This document shows, in pieces, positions 47,433-59,263 of a stretch of DNA of 64,000 bases. Position 1 is the stretch's first letter; each line of letters starts with the position of its first letter. The stretch is taken from NCBI GenBank assembly GCA_949130495.1, contig OX422221.1, positions 158,257,241 through 158,321,240 of the forward strand, given 5' to 3'. The notes under the pieces are model-generated. The model had not been told where the DNA came from and did no database searches. It worked only from the letters and a program-made list of their open reading frames with translations. The position numbers and the translations under genes were made by a program. Source of the stretch: Sambucus nigra (taxonomy: Eukaryota; Streptophyta; Magnoliopsida; Dipsacales; Adoxaceae).

Positions 47433-48326
47433 ATGACCCTTGGTCCCAATGCGAGCCCTGAAGTTCTCCAGGCTTTTGTTATGCTTTGCAAGTCCCTCGG
47501 GTCTAGAAATCAGAAATATAAGGAGCAATCCGAGCTAGTGTCTAGGCTGAAGGACAGGCTCCGGGAGATGGAGGACATTGGTGCCTCAGTGCAAGAGGAA
47601 GTCAATGTGCTGAGAAAAAGACTCCTAGAGGCCACCGAGGTCAACCAAGTTGGGGAGTTCCTTCAGCAGGAGAACAAAGACCTGAGGAGGGGAGTCTTAC
47701 AACTTAGGGAGCACGCACCGAGCACTGTTCAAGCAGTATTACAAGGCTCCTCATCATCGCGAGCTGGAGCTGATAATAATGTTACTCCTCGCATGTCGCG
47801 AAGTCTCACCCGCCCTCCCCTTCCGCGAGCTAGTAGGAGCACCAGGAGAAGAAGCAGGGAAGGAGAAGAACTTTGCGATAGGGAAATGGAATAACTCCGC
47901 GGTGATGTTCAGCGAGCATATGTAATCGCTGCTGGGTTTCAAAGGGACGTCACCCGGTTGAGTCACTTGTTCAAGAAAGGTCCTCAGCAAGCGTGGGCTG
48001 ATGGTTATGATCAAGGCTGGTCGGATGCTCCAACAAGGCTATTTGAGTTCGAGGAGCTTTCTTTTATCAGGGGATGGCTAAGTGCCTTGAAGGAGCTGCA
48101 AGTCCCGAGGAACTCGGTGCTATGGTATCGTCATGAGATGTCTTCCTCCACTCTAGTGCCCAACCCATTAAGGAGGGACGATCGATGGATCCCCATCGAT
48201 GCTATTCCTCAGAAATTATTGGAGTCGGATGCGAATGAGGTTGTGGAAGAGTTTGCTCCAGCTCCTGATGACGGACGAAGAGCTCGAGTGGCTGATTATC
48301 TTGCTCGGAGGCTTCCACACCCTTGA
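47433..48326 (+). pseudogene. Antisense ORF2 of Tat element B (coiled coil)
   Basis: 298 codons from ATG 47433 (MTLGPNASPEVLQAF), one frame with a single TAA at 47892-47894. The N-terminal half is a heptad-rich coiled coil, the middle is Ser/Arg-rich, and the C-terminal half has GPQQAWADGYDQGWSD and SFIRGWLSALKEL, spacing that recalls the GW segments in exon 3 of ORF1. The two proteins may therefore share an ancestral module. It lies 183 bases after ORF1 on the same strand. No catalytic motif is visible. In Tat A the corresponding ORF is at the window edge (1-271). Confidence 0.6.
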
Positions 48327-48969
48327 GATTTTGCCAGTTGTTATATATATTTTTTATTATTTTTGATAATATAAATGCTTTGGGCGAGCTCGCCGACTAA
48401 ACATGTATTATCATTGTTGTAAGATGGATTAATGAAAAGTTTGTGTTTTGGGGCAATTTTTCCAAATAAACGTGTATATCCTACTTTTCGTATCCTTGCT
48501 GCTTTATGATTTCTTCTGTTTTGTCATGCAAGTGTCCGCCCAGTCCAGTATAATATCAAAGTACCATTGTGCCCCACCTTACCTTTTAGGTTGTGTCATC
48601 ACACTCCCTTAGGCCTAAGTAGGGCAATTGGCGAAGACACACCTGGTGTTGGATGTCTTCATCCGATCAGGATTTTGTTCAACCGAAGTAGGTTTGATGA
48701 CCAGTATAAGATTTGGTCGTATTGCCTAAGAATCCTCTATAGGGATTTATATATTGCGAGGGGCAACACTAAGAGGTCTCTCGTGTTTTATGATGATGAC
48801 CTGAGGAGGGGTATTCCCCTGCTGTAGTGATCAAGGTGCTTGTTATTTGGAAAAGATGTGCGATGAATGCAACTGTCACCAATCATAGTGTAACCAACTA
48901 AGTAACTTTCATTAGTAATAAGAAAAATGAACTTCTGTTTTCATAACAAAAGAAATACAAGAAAAAGAT
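48327..48969. other. Convergent 3' region between antisense ORF2 and Tat B pol
   Basis: The 3' end of antisense ORF2 faces the 3' end of pol. It is AT-rich near 48340-48480 with possible poly(A) signals. An open frame at 48567-48827 shows no recognised similarity. Confidence 0.4.
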
Positions 48970-50340
48970 CTAAAAATAGAATTTCTTGAGATTAGCTGCG
49001 TTCCATGCTCGTGGTATTTCTCTGCCCTCCATCATTTCCAAGTGATAGGCACCTTGCAGATCGTCTTTAGTTACTTTAAAGGGTCCTTCCCAGTTTGGGC
49101 CTAGCTTGCCGTCTGACGACTTCACTGTGCTGCCCAGGACCTTTCTTAGAACATAGTCCCCAACTTGGAACGCCCTCGGGCTAACCCTTTTGTTGTAATA
49201 CTTCACGATCTATTGCTGATAGTTCGCTAGCTTCACCAGGGCCAGTTCTCTACGCTCGTCGGCTAAGTCGAGTTCGGAGAGCAATGCTTCTTCATTCAGG
49301 CCTTGGTCGACAAGGTTGGATCTCATTGTTGGCAAACCTGCTTCTAATGGGATGACTGCTTCCATGCCATATGTCAGCAAAAATGGGGTTTCTCCTGTTG
49401 CTCGCCGAGGTGTGGTTTGGTATGCCCATAGAACATGGGGTAGCTCTGTTACCCATGTGCCTTTGGCTCGCTCTAATCGCTTCTTTAATCCGTCGATCAC
49501 AGTTTTGTTGGAAGCTTCAGCTTGGCCATTGCTCTAAGGGTAGGCTACCGAGCTGAAGTGGTGTCTGATCCCATATTCGTTACAGAAGTTCTGAAAGGGG
49601 CCACTTTCGAACTGCGTTCCATTATCGGTGATGATGGTTCTGGGGATTCCAAACCGAGTGATTATATTTCTCCATATGAACCTTATCATATCAGCATCTC
49701 GGATGTTCACCAGTGATTCAGCCTCGATCCATTTGGTGAAGTAGTCAGTCGCAACCAACAGGTATTTGCGATTGCCGACGGCGGTAGGCAGCTGTCCCAC
49801 GATGTCCATTCCCCATTGGGCGAAGGGCCATGGGCTGGACAGGGACTTCAGATCGCTGGTGGGTTGGTGGGCCATAGGAGAGTGGAATTGGCATATTAGG
49901 AATTTACGAACATATACTGCGGAGTCCTTTTGCATGTATGGCCACCAATAGCCTTCCTTCATTGCTCGAAAGGCTAGAGACCTTCCTCTGATATAACTTC
50001 CACAGATTCCTTTGTGAAGCTCGTGTAGCACTTGCTCGACATCACCTGGGTGGACGCATCTAAGGTAGGGACCGGAGAAGGATTTCTTATACAAGTCGCG
50101 TCCTGTGGATAAGTGAAAGCGAGTAGCTTTGACTCTTATCTGGTGGGAAGTTTTCTTATCATCTGGGAGCGTGCCATCCTTTAAATATCCCCTTAAGGGG
50201 TCCATCCAGCTGGGGGCTGATCCCACCTGGAGTACTTGTTCCACATTTGGTAACTTGTTGTTGTGGTTAATGCTCGAACAAATGAGGAAATCGATGGGGA
50301 TGACCCTCTTAAGGTCAGAGTCAACTGCCGAACTCAAGGC
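48970..50340 (-). pseudogene. Tat B integrase
   Basis: Same frame throughout. The zinc-binding part is damaged: after HELHKGICG the second His is not seen (GSYIRG) and the first Cys of the CxxC pair is Phe (RKFLICQ). Core: MDIVGQLPTA, TDNGTQFESG and, after a TAG at 49531-49533 (Gln in the family's YPQSNGQAE), [10 protein letters not shown], giving D,D,E. The C-terminal part has YYNKRVSPRAFQVGDYVLRK and GPNWEGPFKV. A further TAG is at 49207. The frame differs from that of RT-RNase H by a single-base loss near 50360. It would integrate element DNA if intact. Confidence 0.85.
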
Positions 50341-52286
50341 TGCTAAGGCATCAGCGTGACTGTTTTGCCCTTGGGAAACTGCTGGATGTTGATCTCTTCA
50401 AAGCTTGACATTAATTCCCTCACTAAGGTGAGGTAGGCTGACATTCTTTCATCCTTTGCATTGTAATCTCCACTTATCTGATTGGAGACTAGCTGAGAGT
50501 CGCCGAACACCTATAAAAGTTTTGCTCCTAGAGTTTGTGCCTTTTAGAGACCGGCTATTAGGGCTTCGTATTCTGCTTCGTTGTTGGAGGCTGCAAATCC
50601 AAGCCTGATTCCTTGTTCGAGGATTGTGTTTTCTGGAGTGATGAGGACAATGCCTACCCCTGCCCCCTTTGAGTTGGAGGCTCCATCAACAAAGAGTTTC
50701 CAGGTTCTTTCTGTTGCTTGCTTCTTCTTTTGCTTTGTTGGTTGAGGTTGGTCGGAGAGTTCCTCGTCCATGAATTCGGCTATGAAATTAGCAAGGATCT
50801 GACCCTTGATAGCTGTCCTTGGTTGAAATTGGATGTCAAACCGGTCGAGCTCGATTGACCACTTAGACAGTCTGCCCGATAAGTCCGCTTTCCTTAAGAC
50901 AGCCTTAAGGGGATGCGATGTAAGGACGATGACAGTATGGGCTTCTAAATAATGCTTCAGCTTCCTCGAGGCTTTTAACAATGCAAAGGCGAGCTTCTCC
51001 AATGGCAGGTACCTTTGCTCGGCGTCTAATAAGGTCTTGCTCGTGTAGTAAATGGGGTGTTGGATTCCTGCAACCTCGCATATTAACGCAGAGCAGACAG
51101 TGTGATTGGATACCGAGAGGTACAGGTACAAAGAATCCATTTGCTGTGGTATGACAAGCAGTGGTGGAGAGCTTAAGTAGGACTTGAGCTCGTCCAAAGA
51201 TCACAAGCAGTCTGGGCTCCATTCTATCAGTTTACTCCCCTTTAGAAGCTGGAAAAAAGGTTTGCATTTCTCGGAGGATTTAGATATGAAGCGATTTAAG
51301 GCGGCGAGCATTCTAGTGAGCTTCTGGACGTCCCGGATTGTTTGAGGGGGTTGTACCCTATTGATTGCATCGATCTGGTCTGGATTAACTTCTATGCCTC
51401 TCTTACTGACCAAGTATCCAAGAAATTTTCCTGACTGGACACCGAAGGAACACTTGCTCGCATTAAGCTTCATTCGGTACTTCCTGAGGATTTTGATGGT
51501 TTTTGACAGGTGTGAGAGGTGATTTTCCTTCTTCTTGCTCTTAATGAGCATGTCATCGATGTAGACCTCCATTGTGTCTCCCATTTGATCCTTGAACATT
51601 TTTGTGACCAACCGTTGATAGGTTACCCCCTCATTCTTGAACCCAAATGGCATGACCTTGTACAAATATAACCCAACTGTCGTGATGAACGCCATTTTGT
51701 CCTGGTCTGGGGAATACAAGGGGATTTGGTGATATCCTGAGTATGCATCCAGGAAACTCATTTGCTCGTGAGCTGCAGTGGCATCTACTAGTTGGTCTAT
51801 CTTTGGGAGGGGGAAACTATCCTTAGGGCATGCTTTGTTGAGATCAGTGAAGTCGATGCAAACTCTCCACTTCCCATTATTCTTCGGAACTACTACTGTG
51901 TTGGACAACCACTTGGGGAATTTCACTTCCCGTATGGATCCTGCATCCAGCAGTTTTTCGACTTCCTTTTCGATCGCTTTAGCCTTCTCGAGTGCAGTTC
52001 TTCGTGCCTTCTGCGTGAATGGCTTGAATGTGGGGTCGACGTCCAGCTGATGACAGACCATATCAGGATCGATGCCAGGCAGCTCGTATGGTTCCCATGC
52101 GAAAACATCTACGTTGTGTCTCAGCAAGGTCGTCAACTCCTTCTGTTTTTGGTCGGTGAGAGATGCTCCAATCAAGAAGACTCTGCTACTGTCACCAACT
52201 TCGGCTATAACTTCTACCAAGTTCTCGATGACACGCTCAGAGGGGAGTAGCCTGGTCTCCTCTACTCCAGGTCTTCCATACTTTAA
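50341..52286 (-). pseudogene. Tat B reverse transcriptase, RNase H and second RNase H
   Basis: RT: WRVCIDFTDLNKACPKDSFP, then DAYSGYHQI, the catalytic VYIDDMLIKS and FLGYLVSKRGIEVNP. Here MPFGFKNEGVTYQRLV has Glu in place of the usual Ala. A TGA at 51198 interrupts the RT to RNase H linker. RNase H 1 covers [20 protein letters not shown] to [14 protein letters not shown]. The second RNase H begins [18 protein letters not shown] and [14 protein letters not shown], then after two stops VFGDSQLVSNQISG. This extra domain identifies the Tat lineage. Upstream a TAG at 52287 separates the RT from the protease. Confidence 0.85.
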
Positions 52287-52289
52287 TTT

Positions 52290-53379
52290 CTACTTGGAAG
52301 GTATCACACCCTCTTCAACTTTCTCGCTGGGTTGACCGGCCTTCTTCTCTGGATTTAGTCGGATGGCTGCTATGAAGCATTTCCTTGCCATCGCTTGGTC
52401 GTCGTGGATCTCCATTACTCCTCGCTCGGTTACATACTTGAGCTTCTGATGGTAGGTCGAGGAGACCACCTTCATTGCATGAAGCCATCCTCTATCGAGG
52501 ATGGCCTGGTACGGTGATTCGATGTCAACTACCAAAAACTCAATCATCTTGGAGACGTTCCCAGCACGAACTGGCAGCATTATCTTGCCTAGGGGCATGG
52601 TCATTTTTCCAGCGAAGCCGACCAAACAGTAGCTTCCTTTAGGTCAGCGACGCTCAACTTCAATTTCCTGAATAGGTCGAGGTATATTACTTCGGATGAA
52701 CTTCCTTAATCGACGAGCAGCTTGTCGATGTCAAAGTTGGCTATCCTGAGTGTAATGACCAGGGCATCATGATGTGGGGTCCTTACTCCCATCAAATCTT
52801 CATCTGTGAAAATAATATGATTGTTATAGTTGACGTCCTCTTCTCGTCGACTCTTTCCTGACTGTGACTTTGCTGGATCGATTTGAAAAGCCTGCATTAC
52901 CGCTGTAAGTTTTTTCATTTCCATTCGAGCTGAGTTCCCTTGTATCTTCTTGACGTTAGATACTCCGTGGATTACTGCGAACTTGTGTCCAGCATCATCC
53001 TCCAGCACGTTGTCGGGTCTCTCCTCTCTGTTGGAAGCCACTTTCTCTGCCCTTTTTTCCACAAAGTCGTTCAAATGCCCGGACTGGGCCAACTCCTCGA
53101 GGTGAGACTTAAGAGCTTTGCAGTGCTCGATCTTATGTCCTCCCTCTTTATGAAAGCCACATCTCAACGCATTGTTCCTCTTTGAGGTATCTCCTCCCAT
53201 TTTCCTGGGCCACTTGATGAATGGCTCATCCTTGATCTTCGTGAGAATCTTGTAAATTGGTTCTTTGAAGACGGTGTTGACCGTCTGGAATACTTTCGAC
53301 GCGTCATGGTTCCCTCCGTTCTTGGAGTCATTTTTGCCTCCGTTCTTTCCTCCTTTCCTCTGGTTCTCAATTTTCTCAC
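52290..53379 (-). pseudogene. Tat B Gag C-terminus (knuckle) and protease
   Basis: The frame after a frameshift at about 53394-53403 contains the Tat-type knuckle CGFHKEGGHKIEHC (C..H form usual in this lineage) and SHLEELAQSGHLNDFV. The aspartic protease active site is DIDKLLVD, a TAA at 52706-52708, then GSSSEVIY, so the residue between the catalytic Asp and Gly is now a stop. A further frameshift near 52630 leads to LVGFAGKMTMPLGKIMLPV and YQAILDRGWLHAM, the protease C-terminal half. The protease cannot be made. Confidence 0.8.
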
Positions 53380-54513
53380 CTACCTTGGTAGTGAGCTTAG
53401 CTTGACCGTTTTCTCATGTATTAGGGCGGGTGACATTGCGTATTTCTCGATTCGGGCCATTAGGTCGTCAATAGTCATAGCTTCCTTCTTCGTCAGGGAC
53501 TGGTAGAGGAGGGAAGAACTAGGGAGCCCAATTTTGAAGGAGGCCACTGCCACTTCCTCCGCGCAGTCATCGATCTCATTGAATAACTCCCAGTACCTCT
53601 TCGCGTATTCTCGGAGGGTCTCTTGAGGCGTTTTCTTTATTGTTAGCAGAACATCCATCCTTTTGGCATGGGAGCTACTCGTAATGAAGCGGACCGTAAA
53701 AAGTTCGGCTAGGGATTTGAAATTCTTGATTGACCGGTGGGGGAGCCTTTCGAACCACTTCTGTACTACATCATGAAGGCTCGAGGGAAAAATGCGGCAC
53801 ATCAGGGCATCTCGATGACTCCAGAGGGTCATAGCCTGTTGGTATTGCCTGACGTGATCGATGGGATCAGTTTTACCGTCGTAAGTCTTGAACCTTGGAA
53901 TGGAAAATTTCTTGGGAGCTTCCTCCTCTTCGATTTCTCTTGTGAAAGGTGACTTCATCTGGGTTTTGAGAGCTCGCCTAGCGAGTTCTCTGGTTGATCT
54001 TGTTCCGTGGTGAGGGGGATGCTGGTCCATCTCCCTACGGACCATGTTTCGTATGTTCTCGTCGCTGCGAGCAGGGCTCTGGTAGCGGCGAGCTCTTCGC
54101 AGCTGTTCGCGGAGGTCATCGTCTGACTCGCCTCCTTCATCCCTTTGAGATTCCCGCCTAGGGTTCCTTCCTCAGCTGCGATATTTGCTCGCCTGAGGGG
54201 TAGGAGTGCGATATGGGCATCTCCTATTATCAGGACGAAGCTCCCTCTCCAGTCTTTCCAGTCTTCTTTTCAAGCGAGCATTCTCAGCCTCGTATCTGCG
54301 AGAAGACTCCCTCTGCTCGTGGAGCCTTGCCTCGTACGCATCAATCAACCTGGATATCTGGGTGGACCTCGTTGGTCCCTGACTTTCTTCTGAGGCTGGT
54401 TTTTCCAGGCGAGCTCTCTGATCTGAACGTCGGACTTCAGACCTAATCTTGCGAAGAGCAGGTGGCTCTTGAATATCTCCTGCTTGGGGAGCATTGCTGC
54501 TGTGGACAGACAT
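53380..54513 (-). pseudogene. Tat B Gag, capsid part
   Basis: Starts at 54513 (MSVHSSNAPQAGDIQEPP). The N-terminal part is a charged helical region (RRYEAENARLKRRLERLERE). A TGA at 54172-54174 interrupts it, in frame. The retrotransposon Gag domain follows: FSIPRFKTYDGKTDPIDHVR, then WFERLPHRSIKNFKSLAELF and SSSLLYQSLTKKEAMTIDDL. The ORF ends early because AGCTT is duplicated in tandem at 53394-53403, shifting the frame by two bases. Confidence 0.85.
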
Positions 54514-54561
54514 CTTAAACTCCTTTCTTGACGTGGGCTCTTCTCAGGGAAAGATTAACGT

Positions 54562-54580
54562 TTCCCACAGACGACGCCAA
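54562..54580 (-). promoter_or_regulatory. Primer-binding site of Tat element B
   Basis: TTGGCGTCGTCTGTGGGAA on the minus strand, one base after the LTR. TGGCG(C/T)CG followed by a G-run is the usual post-LTR sequence in Tat-like elements, probably for a tRNA-Asp-type primer; the tRNA identity is inference. Confidence 0.7.
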
Positions 54581-54581
54581 T

Positions 54582-54986
54582 TGTGGAGGCAATTGTTATG
54601 CAACACAAATAAATACGAGAGAAGCAATTATCAAGGAAGAAGAAGGAATATAAGATGCCAATCACACAACAAAGGATGTATGTGGTTCAGCAAGGATGTG
54701 CCTACATCCACGGTGGTGCATTCGATATTATTTCTATTTACTCCGGAGAGTAATTACAGAGGATACAACTTGTCCTTTTGCCCCGGACCTAGGGTTTAAT
54801 ATATACATGTACATGTAGGTAAGTGGAGGTGATGGGTTTCTCCACGTTTTCCATCTCCCGTGTAACTTCCAATTGTGGAAACGTGGAGGAGACCGGATCA
54901 ATATAAGAGATGAGGGGACCGGACTTTGGGCCGCCAGGGCTGGGCTACTCGTCTATGCCCATGGTTCTAAATTTCGGGTACCCATA
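54582..54986 (-). repeat. LTR of Tat element B (5' in element orientation)
   Basis: Pairs with 44298-44702. Followed by the ATTAG target duplication. Confidence 0.9.
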
Positions 54987-54991
54987 ATTAG

Positions 54992-55882
54992 CAAGAAGTT
55001 TCTCTATAATTATTAGAGATTCGAAAATTCATCATTGCACATTAATTAAATTCAAGTTCTTGTTCGAGGATGCATTATATGTGTCATAAAATATATCATT
55101 CGCACTTGTTATATTGTTGACCAATTATCAAGCAGGTTAACTCCCAAACATATTTAGTGATTCGAATTGATTTTTTATTTTTTTTTAATTAATTAACTAA
55201 TTTATGGAATTTTATATTTGTCCGAGATACTCTACGATTTGGGGGATTGGATCCCAACCTCATTCTCCAAATTTGTTTTAAAATCAAAAATTTCAGTTTT
55301 TGCTTTAAGTAGTTAAATTTTCACTCTCATATCTTAATTTGCCTTGGTAATTATAAATATCTTAAACTAATAATCATCACCTTTACTTATCTTTTATGAG
55401 TCGAATCCTTGATTTAAGAAGCCAGCCTTACCTTTGTCATTAGTGGCCTATTCCCTACAAATTCGACCTCGTCTTACCGGGTTTATTACTTTAACGACCG
55501 ACTTGCACTTAGTAGGTAGATTTTAAGTTAGGTTAAATTTACTTTAATTTGACTCTAATTCCTAAAAATCCAAAAAAATCATAAATTACAAAAATACAAA
55601 AAAAATACAGAAAATCAAATATCTAAAAAATTCAGAATAAGAAAAAGAAAAATAATTTCGCCCAAGTCATTAAATGAAAAATACATAGTCCAATCAAAAT
55701 GAGGTAATAATAAATCCCCTATCTTCTAGCAATAACACTCTAAATTTTTGGGTACTACCTCTTACACCGAGTAGCCATACCACGAGTAGAACATCTAGAA
55801 AATCTAGTGAGGGTAGTGATTCTTCGAGTGTGAGTGCGATGTCAGATAATGCGAGTTTTGGAACACAAGAGGGTGAGAAATA
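54992..55882. other. AT-rich sequence before the Athila-like gag
   Basis: No LTR end or primer site could be fixed. Part may be the 5' untranslated region of the Athila-like element and part the older LTR remnant from 42892-44292. Confidence 0.35.
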
Positions 55883-57358
55883 GTATCGCCCTATAAGAGA
55901 CCTTTTATACCCAGAAAGAATCGTCGCTTCGGGATGAATTATATTCCCATATAATGCTGGTCAATTTCACCTTAGGAATGGAATGATCCAAATTTTTCTT
56001 ATTTTTTATGGCATGGAGTCGAAGAAACCATATCTCCATATCTATGAGTTCGAGTAGGCATGCAAAATGTTTAATGATCAAGCTTGCACCCAAGACATTG
56101 TAAGCCTCAAGATTTTCCCCGTATCTCTTAAGGACAAGGCTAAGACTTGGATTTTATCTTTAGCACCAAACTCTATTGGTACGTGAAGAGACCTGTGAGC
56201 TAAATTTCTCCAAAAGTCCTTTTCCGCCCACATGACCAACTCTATTCCTACTCAAATTCAAACACTTTAGCAAAACGATCATGAGCCCTTTGACAGGTGT
56301 TGGTAAAGGTTCAATGAGTTGGTTAATATGTACCCACATCATGATTTTGAGAAGTGGAGACTCATCTCCTACTTCCATCATGGGCTTACACTAAGCTCCA
56401 AGCTTGTAGAAATAATGTGCCCAAGATAGTTCTTCAGGTTAGATGCGAAGGATGCGGAGGCCCATTTTAAGAATGTCATCGAGACTACTTAATCTTGGGA
56501 CACATCGAATTCGAACACCCAACCCAAGTCTAGAATCACATCAATTGTTCCTCGTTCAGACTCTACCAATTATACAAGGAAGTCGAATTGAAGCTTCAAA
56601 TTAATCAATTAACTAACCAGCAAAAATATGTGGTAGAAGCTAGGGGAGAGATATGTCTGGCCCATCTCGAGCTTCAAAGGAGGAGATTTGCACAATTTGT
56701 GAGGCGGGACATTTAACGAAGGAATGTCCAACTATTCCCGCCTATACGACTATACTTCAAGAGCAAGTTGAAGCAGTGGGAGCTTATAAAGGGAAATTTA
56801 ACGCCCGTCACTGGAACTCTTATAATCCTTCATGGAGGAACCATCTTGATTTCAATTATGGGCAACTGAATGCATTATTAAATCCTAGTCAACACGTTAT
56901 AAAACAACCTCCACCACTCCCACTTGTCTAAAAAGTGACACAAATGTAGGCCCCTCATCTCACGCCTCTCACAACAAAAGATTCTCGAGGACACTCTTGC
57001 CTAATTTATGAAAACTTAGTCAGCAATCAATGCCCAAAATGCTCAAAGTTTTACCAACCTAAAGGCATCGCTATCTAAGTTTCAATACTTTTTGAGTATT
57101 CAAGAGAAGGGAAAGTTTTTTTACCAAGGACAGTGACCTCCCTAATGTTAAAACAGTATAAGATCTATCCCCAATGAATATCAAGAGCAATATAATGCGG
57201 TAACCACTCTATGTGGTGAAAGAGTTGTTGAATTGTCACATCTTCCATAAGACGTACAAAAATATAAGGAGGTTTCGCTCGACTCGCAAGAGGCCGTAGA
57301 TGCCCCTATGGACAAAAGTGATAAAGAAGACACAGTTGGGCCTGAAGTGGTAGTATAA
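55883..57358 (+). pseudogene. Athila-like Gag pseudogene
   Basis: A continuous plus-strand frame with many stops reads YRPIRDLLYPERIVASG, GMESKKPYLHIYEFE, VSLKIFPVSLKDKAKTWILS, PNSIGT with RDL, FNELVNMYPHHDFEKWRLIS and YFHHGLT, the capsid sequence of Athila Gag. A zinc knuckle CTICEAGHLTKEC (56689-56727) is followed by NSYNPSWRNHLDFNY and later YNAVTTLCGERVVE, both also Athila features. Two stops in the PNSIGT segment fall where Trp is usual. No protease or RT follows; sequence similarity ends at about 57358. Role in life: particle protein. Confidence 0.8.
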
Positions 57359-59255
57359 AGCTCGATAGCCACACCATACCCTGAATGGTTATCCCCCCAT
57401 CCTAAAGTTTATTATAAAGACCGTGATTAAATCTTAAGAATATGTTTATTAATGAAAATAAATAAGAGTAAGAGAGAATAATATTCAACACTCAAGCTAG
57501 TATTAATTCAGATATTTTTACACTATAAATGCACTGTGAACACAATATATAAGTGGAACCAGTAGGTAACTTGGTCAGAGGGAGAAAGAGCAAGCACTCC
57601 TGTCACATTAACCGCAAGGCAGGAACTTCAGGCTCAGTTAATACTCATTAATGGTGGTATTAATGGAAGCAAAGGGAATATTCAAACAGTCAATGTTCCC
57701 ATGGAAGCTCTCGTGTATGGGGAAAATCTAGTAGCAATTCTAAGTTCAAATTATCATCCTTGTCATCTATTTTGTTGATCTATTTATACTAAGGCAAGGT
57801 TATTCGAGTAACCTTGATGATGTGAAATGTGATTTGACCGGTATAGGATGCCAGGATACTGTGGGATTAATGTTGACAATATTGCATTAAATGCCGGAGA
57901 TATTGTCTTTTGGCAGGAAATAGCCCCACCAAATAAGAGCGGGGTGACATTAATGAGGGTGTGACATGGTAGCCCATAAGTCTACCCTCAAATGGTTATA
58001 AAGTCTGAATTCTTCTAATAGGTCTGCCGATCCTAAGGATAAAACCCACTTATGTGTTGTTACATTGAATTCCTAAATGCTAGGCGTTATGACGTCACAA
58101 AGTATGTGAATAATGATCTACACAGGGTGCGTTGTCACATCAATCAAAGACAGAGTTTATCAAGTCGAAGTTTCTCAGATGGAAGTAGCTCCACCACTAA
58201 GTATATTATTTGTTGGATGAGAATTATATCCAGACGATCATCTGGGATTGGGGTCCCTCGAAAAGGTTACCCATCGACTTGGGTGGTTCGATCGATTGTT
58301 TGTGCTAAATGAATTTTTTTACAAGTGTGCCAAGAGGGTTGGCCATTGCTTTCCTAACGTTGCCTTGCTCTCTATTCTCCAAACTGAATCCCTGCAAGGT
58401 TCCCAAGAGGAGGTCGTTCGATAGAGTATGTAAGCTCTCATATACCCTATCAGGAATGGTCCCTCGAGGGTATCGAACGTCCTCGCCCATATTACAAAGT
58501 GAACTTTTAAAAGTGTAAATAAATAAATGAGTACATCATACCTCTTGTTACAAATATTATCTTTCAAATAGCCTTGATATTTGTGGGAAGTCCTTCAATC
58601 CATCTCTATAGGAGGTCCCTCGAGTGGTCTCTGGTTTTATTTTTTTATTAGTCTTTATCTATGTATAAAGTCATCTCAACTAATCAACCTTTGGTGAGAA
58701 CTCCCCCTATATTTTCCCCTTCGTAGAGATATTTATACAAAATCATCAATCAATCTTTGAGTTATCTGCGAAAACGATGATTTATTTCAATAATCAAATC
58801 TCATCCCAAGAAATGTTCGTTTTGTCATTAAATTTCCTTATGAGTTATTCTAATTTTGAACCCCTTATGACCCCAGAAAGTGGGGGCCTATGCAAATGGA
58901 TTGCCATGATTTACTTTTAAGTTTCTTTTTCCAGGGAGTTGAATGATTTTGTTCAAAATTTCTCCCTAAAATTATTCATCTCCCCGGACGGGGGATATTC
59001 TTGCTTTCCATTATTGCTTTGGCTGCTTCGCATTTAATGTGATTGATGCTTACTTATCTTTTTTTCACATGGATGCCAGGGGTTTATGCGTGTTTCTCAA
59101 TCGAGGTATTCCATGCATCGCCTCTGTGTTGTCATTATTAATGCTTTTGTATCTGTGCTCCTACACACGCTTGAAATCCACATGGGGCCCCTCAAACATT
59201 TCCATGTGTTTCTGAATCGTCATTGGTGATCAGTCCTTTGTACTGTTCTTTCCCC
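57359..59255. other. Unassigned sequence upstream of the PMD gene
   Basis: No protein recognised. It could hold an LTR or a long promoter for the gene at 59402, but I could not find a repeated partner in the window. ATTAATG-rich near 57640-57670; GGTCCCTCGAGGG-like words occur near 58450 and 58610. Confidence 0.35.
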
Positions 59256-59263
59256 TATAAAAG
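59256..59263 (+). promoter_or_regulatory. TATA box before the PMD gene
   Basis: TATAAAAG, followed by a pyrimidine-rich leader of about 140 bases (CTACCTTTGTGTTTC and similar) to the ATG at 59402, a layout typical of a plant promoter and 5' UTR. Confidence 0.55.

Larger units (their letters stand above)
44298..54986 (-). mobile_element. Tat-lineage Ty3 LTR retrotransposon B, complete but decayed
   Basis: 10.7 kb, flanked by ATTAG on both sides (44293-44297 and 54987-54991), with two 405-bp LTRs. On the minus strand the order is primer site, gag, protease, RT, RNase H, a second (archaeal-type) RNase H, integrase, then a polypurine-like tract. The second RNase H is a known mark of the Tat lineage. 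Between integrase and the 3' LTR, 4 kb carries two genes on the opposite strand. Extra ORFs, some antisense, are known in Tat elements. gag-pol has many stops and at least four frameshifts. Confidence 0.9.

Noticed and set aside
48567..48827. 86-codon ORF as a third antisense gene of Tat B
   Set aside because: No counterpart is visible in Tat A and no domain is recognised; it could be the antisense ORF2 3' UTR.
51778..52335. Plus-strand open frames of 87-152 codons over the Tat B RT region
   Set aside because: Shadows of the minus-strand reverse transcriptase.
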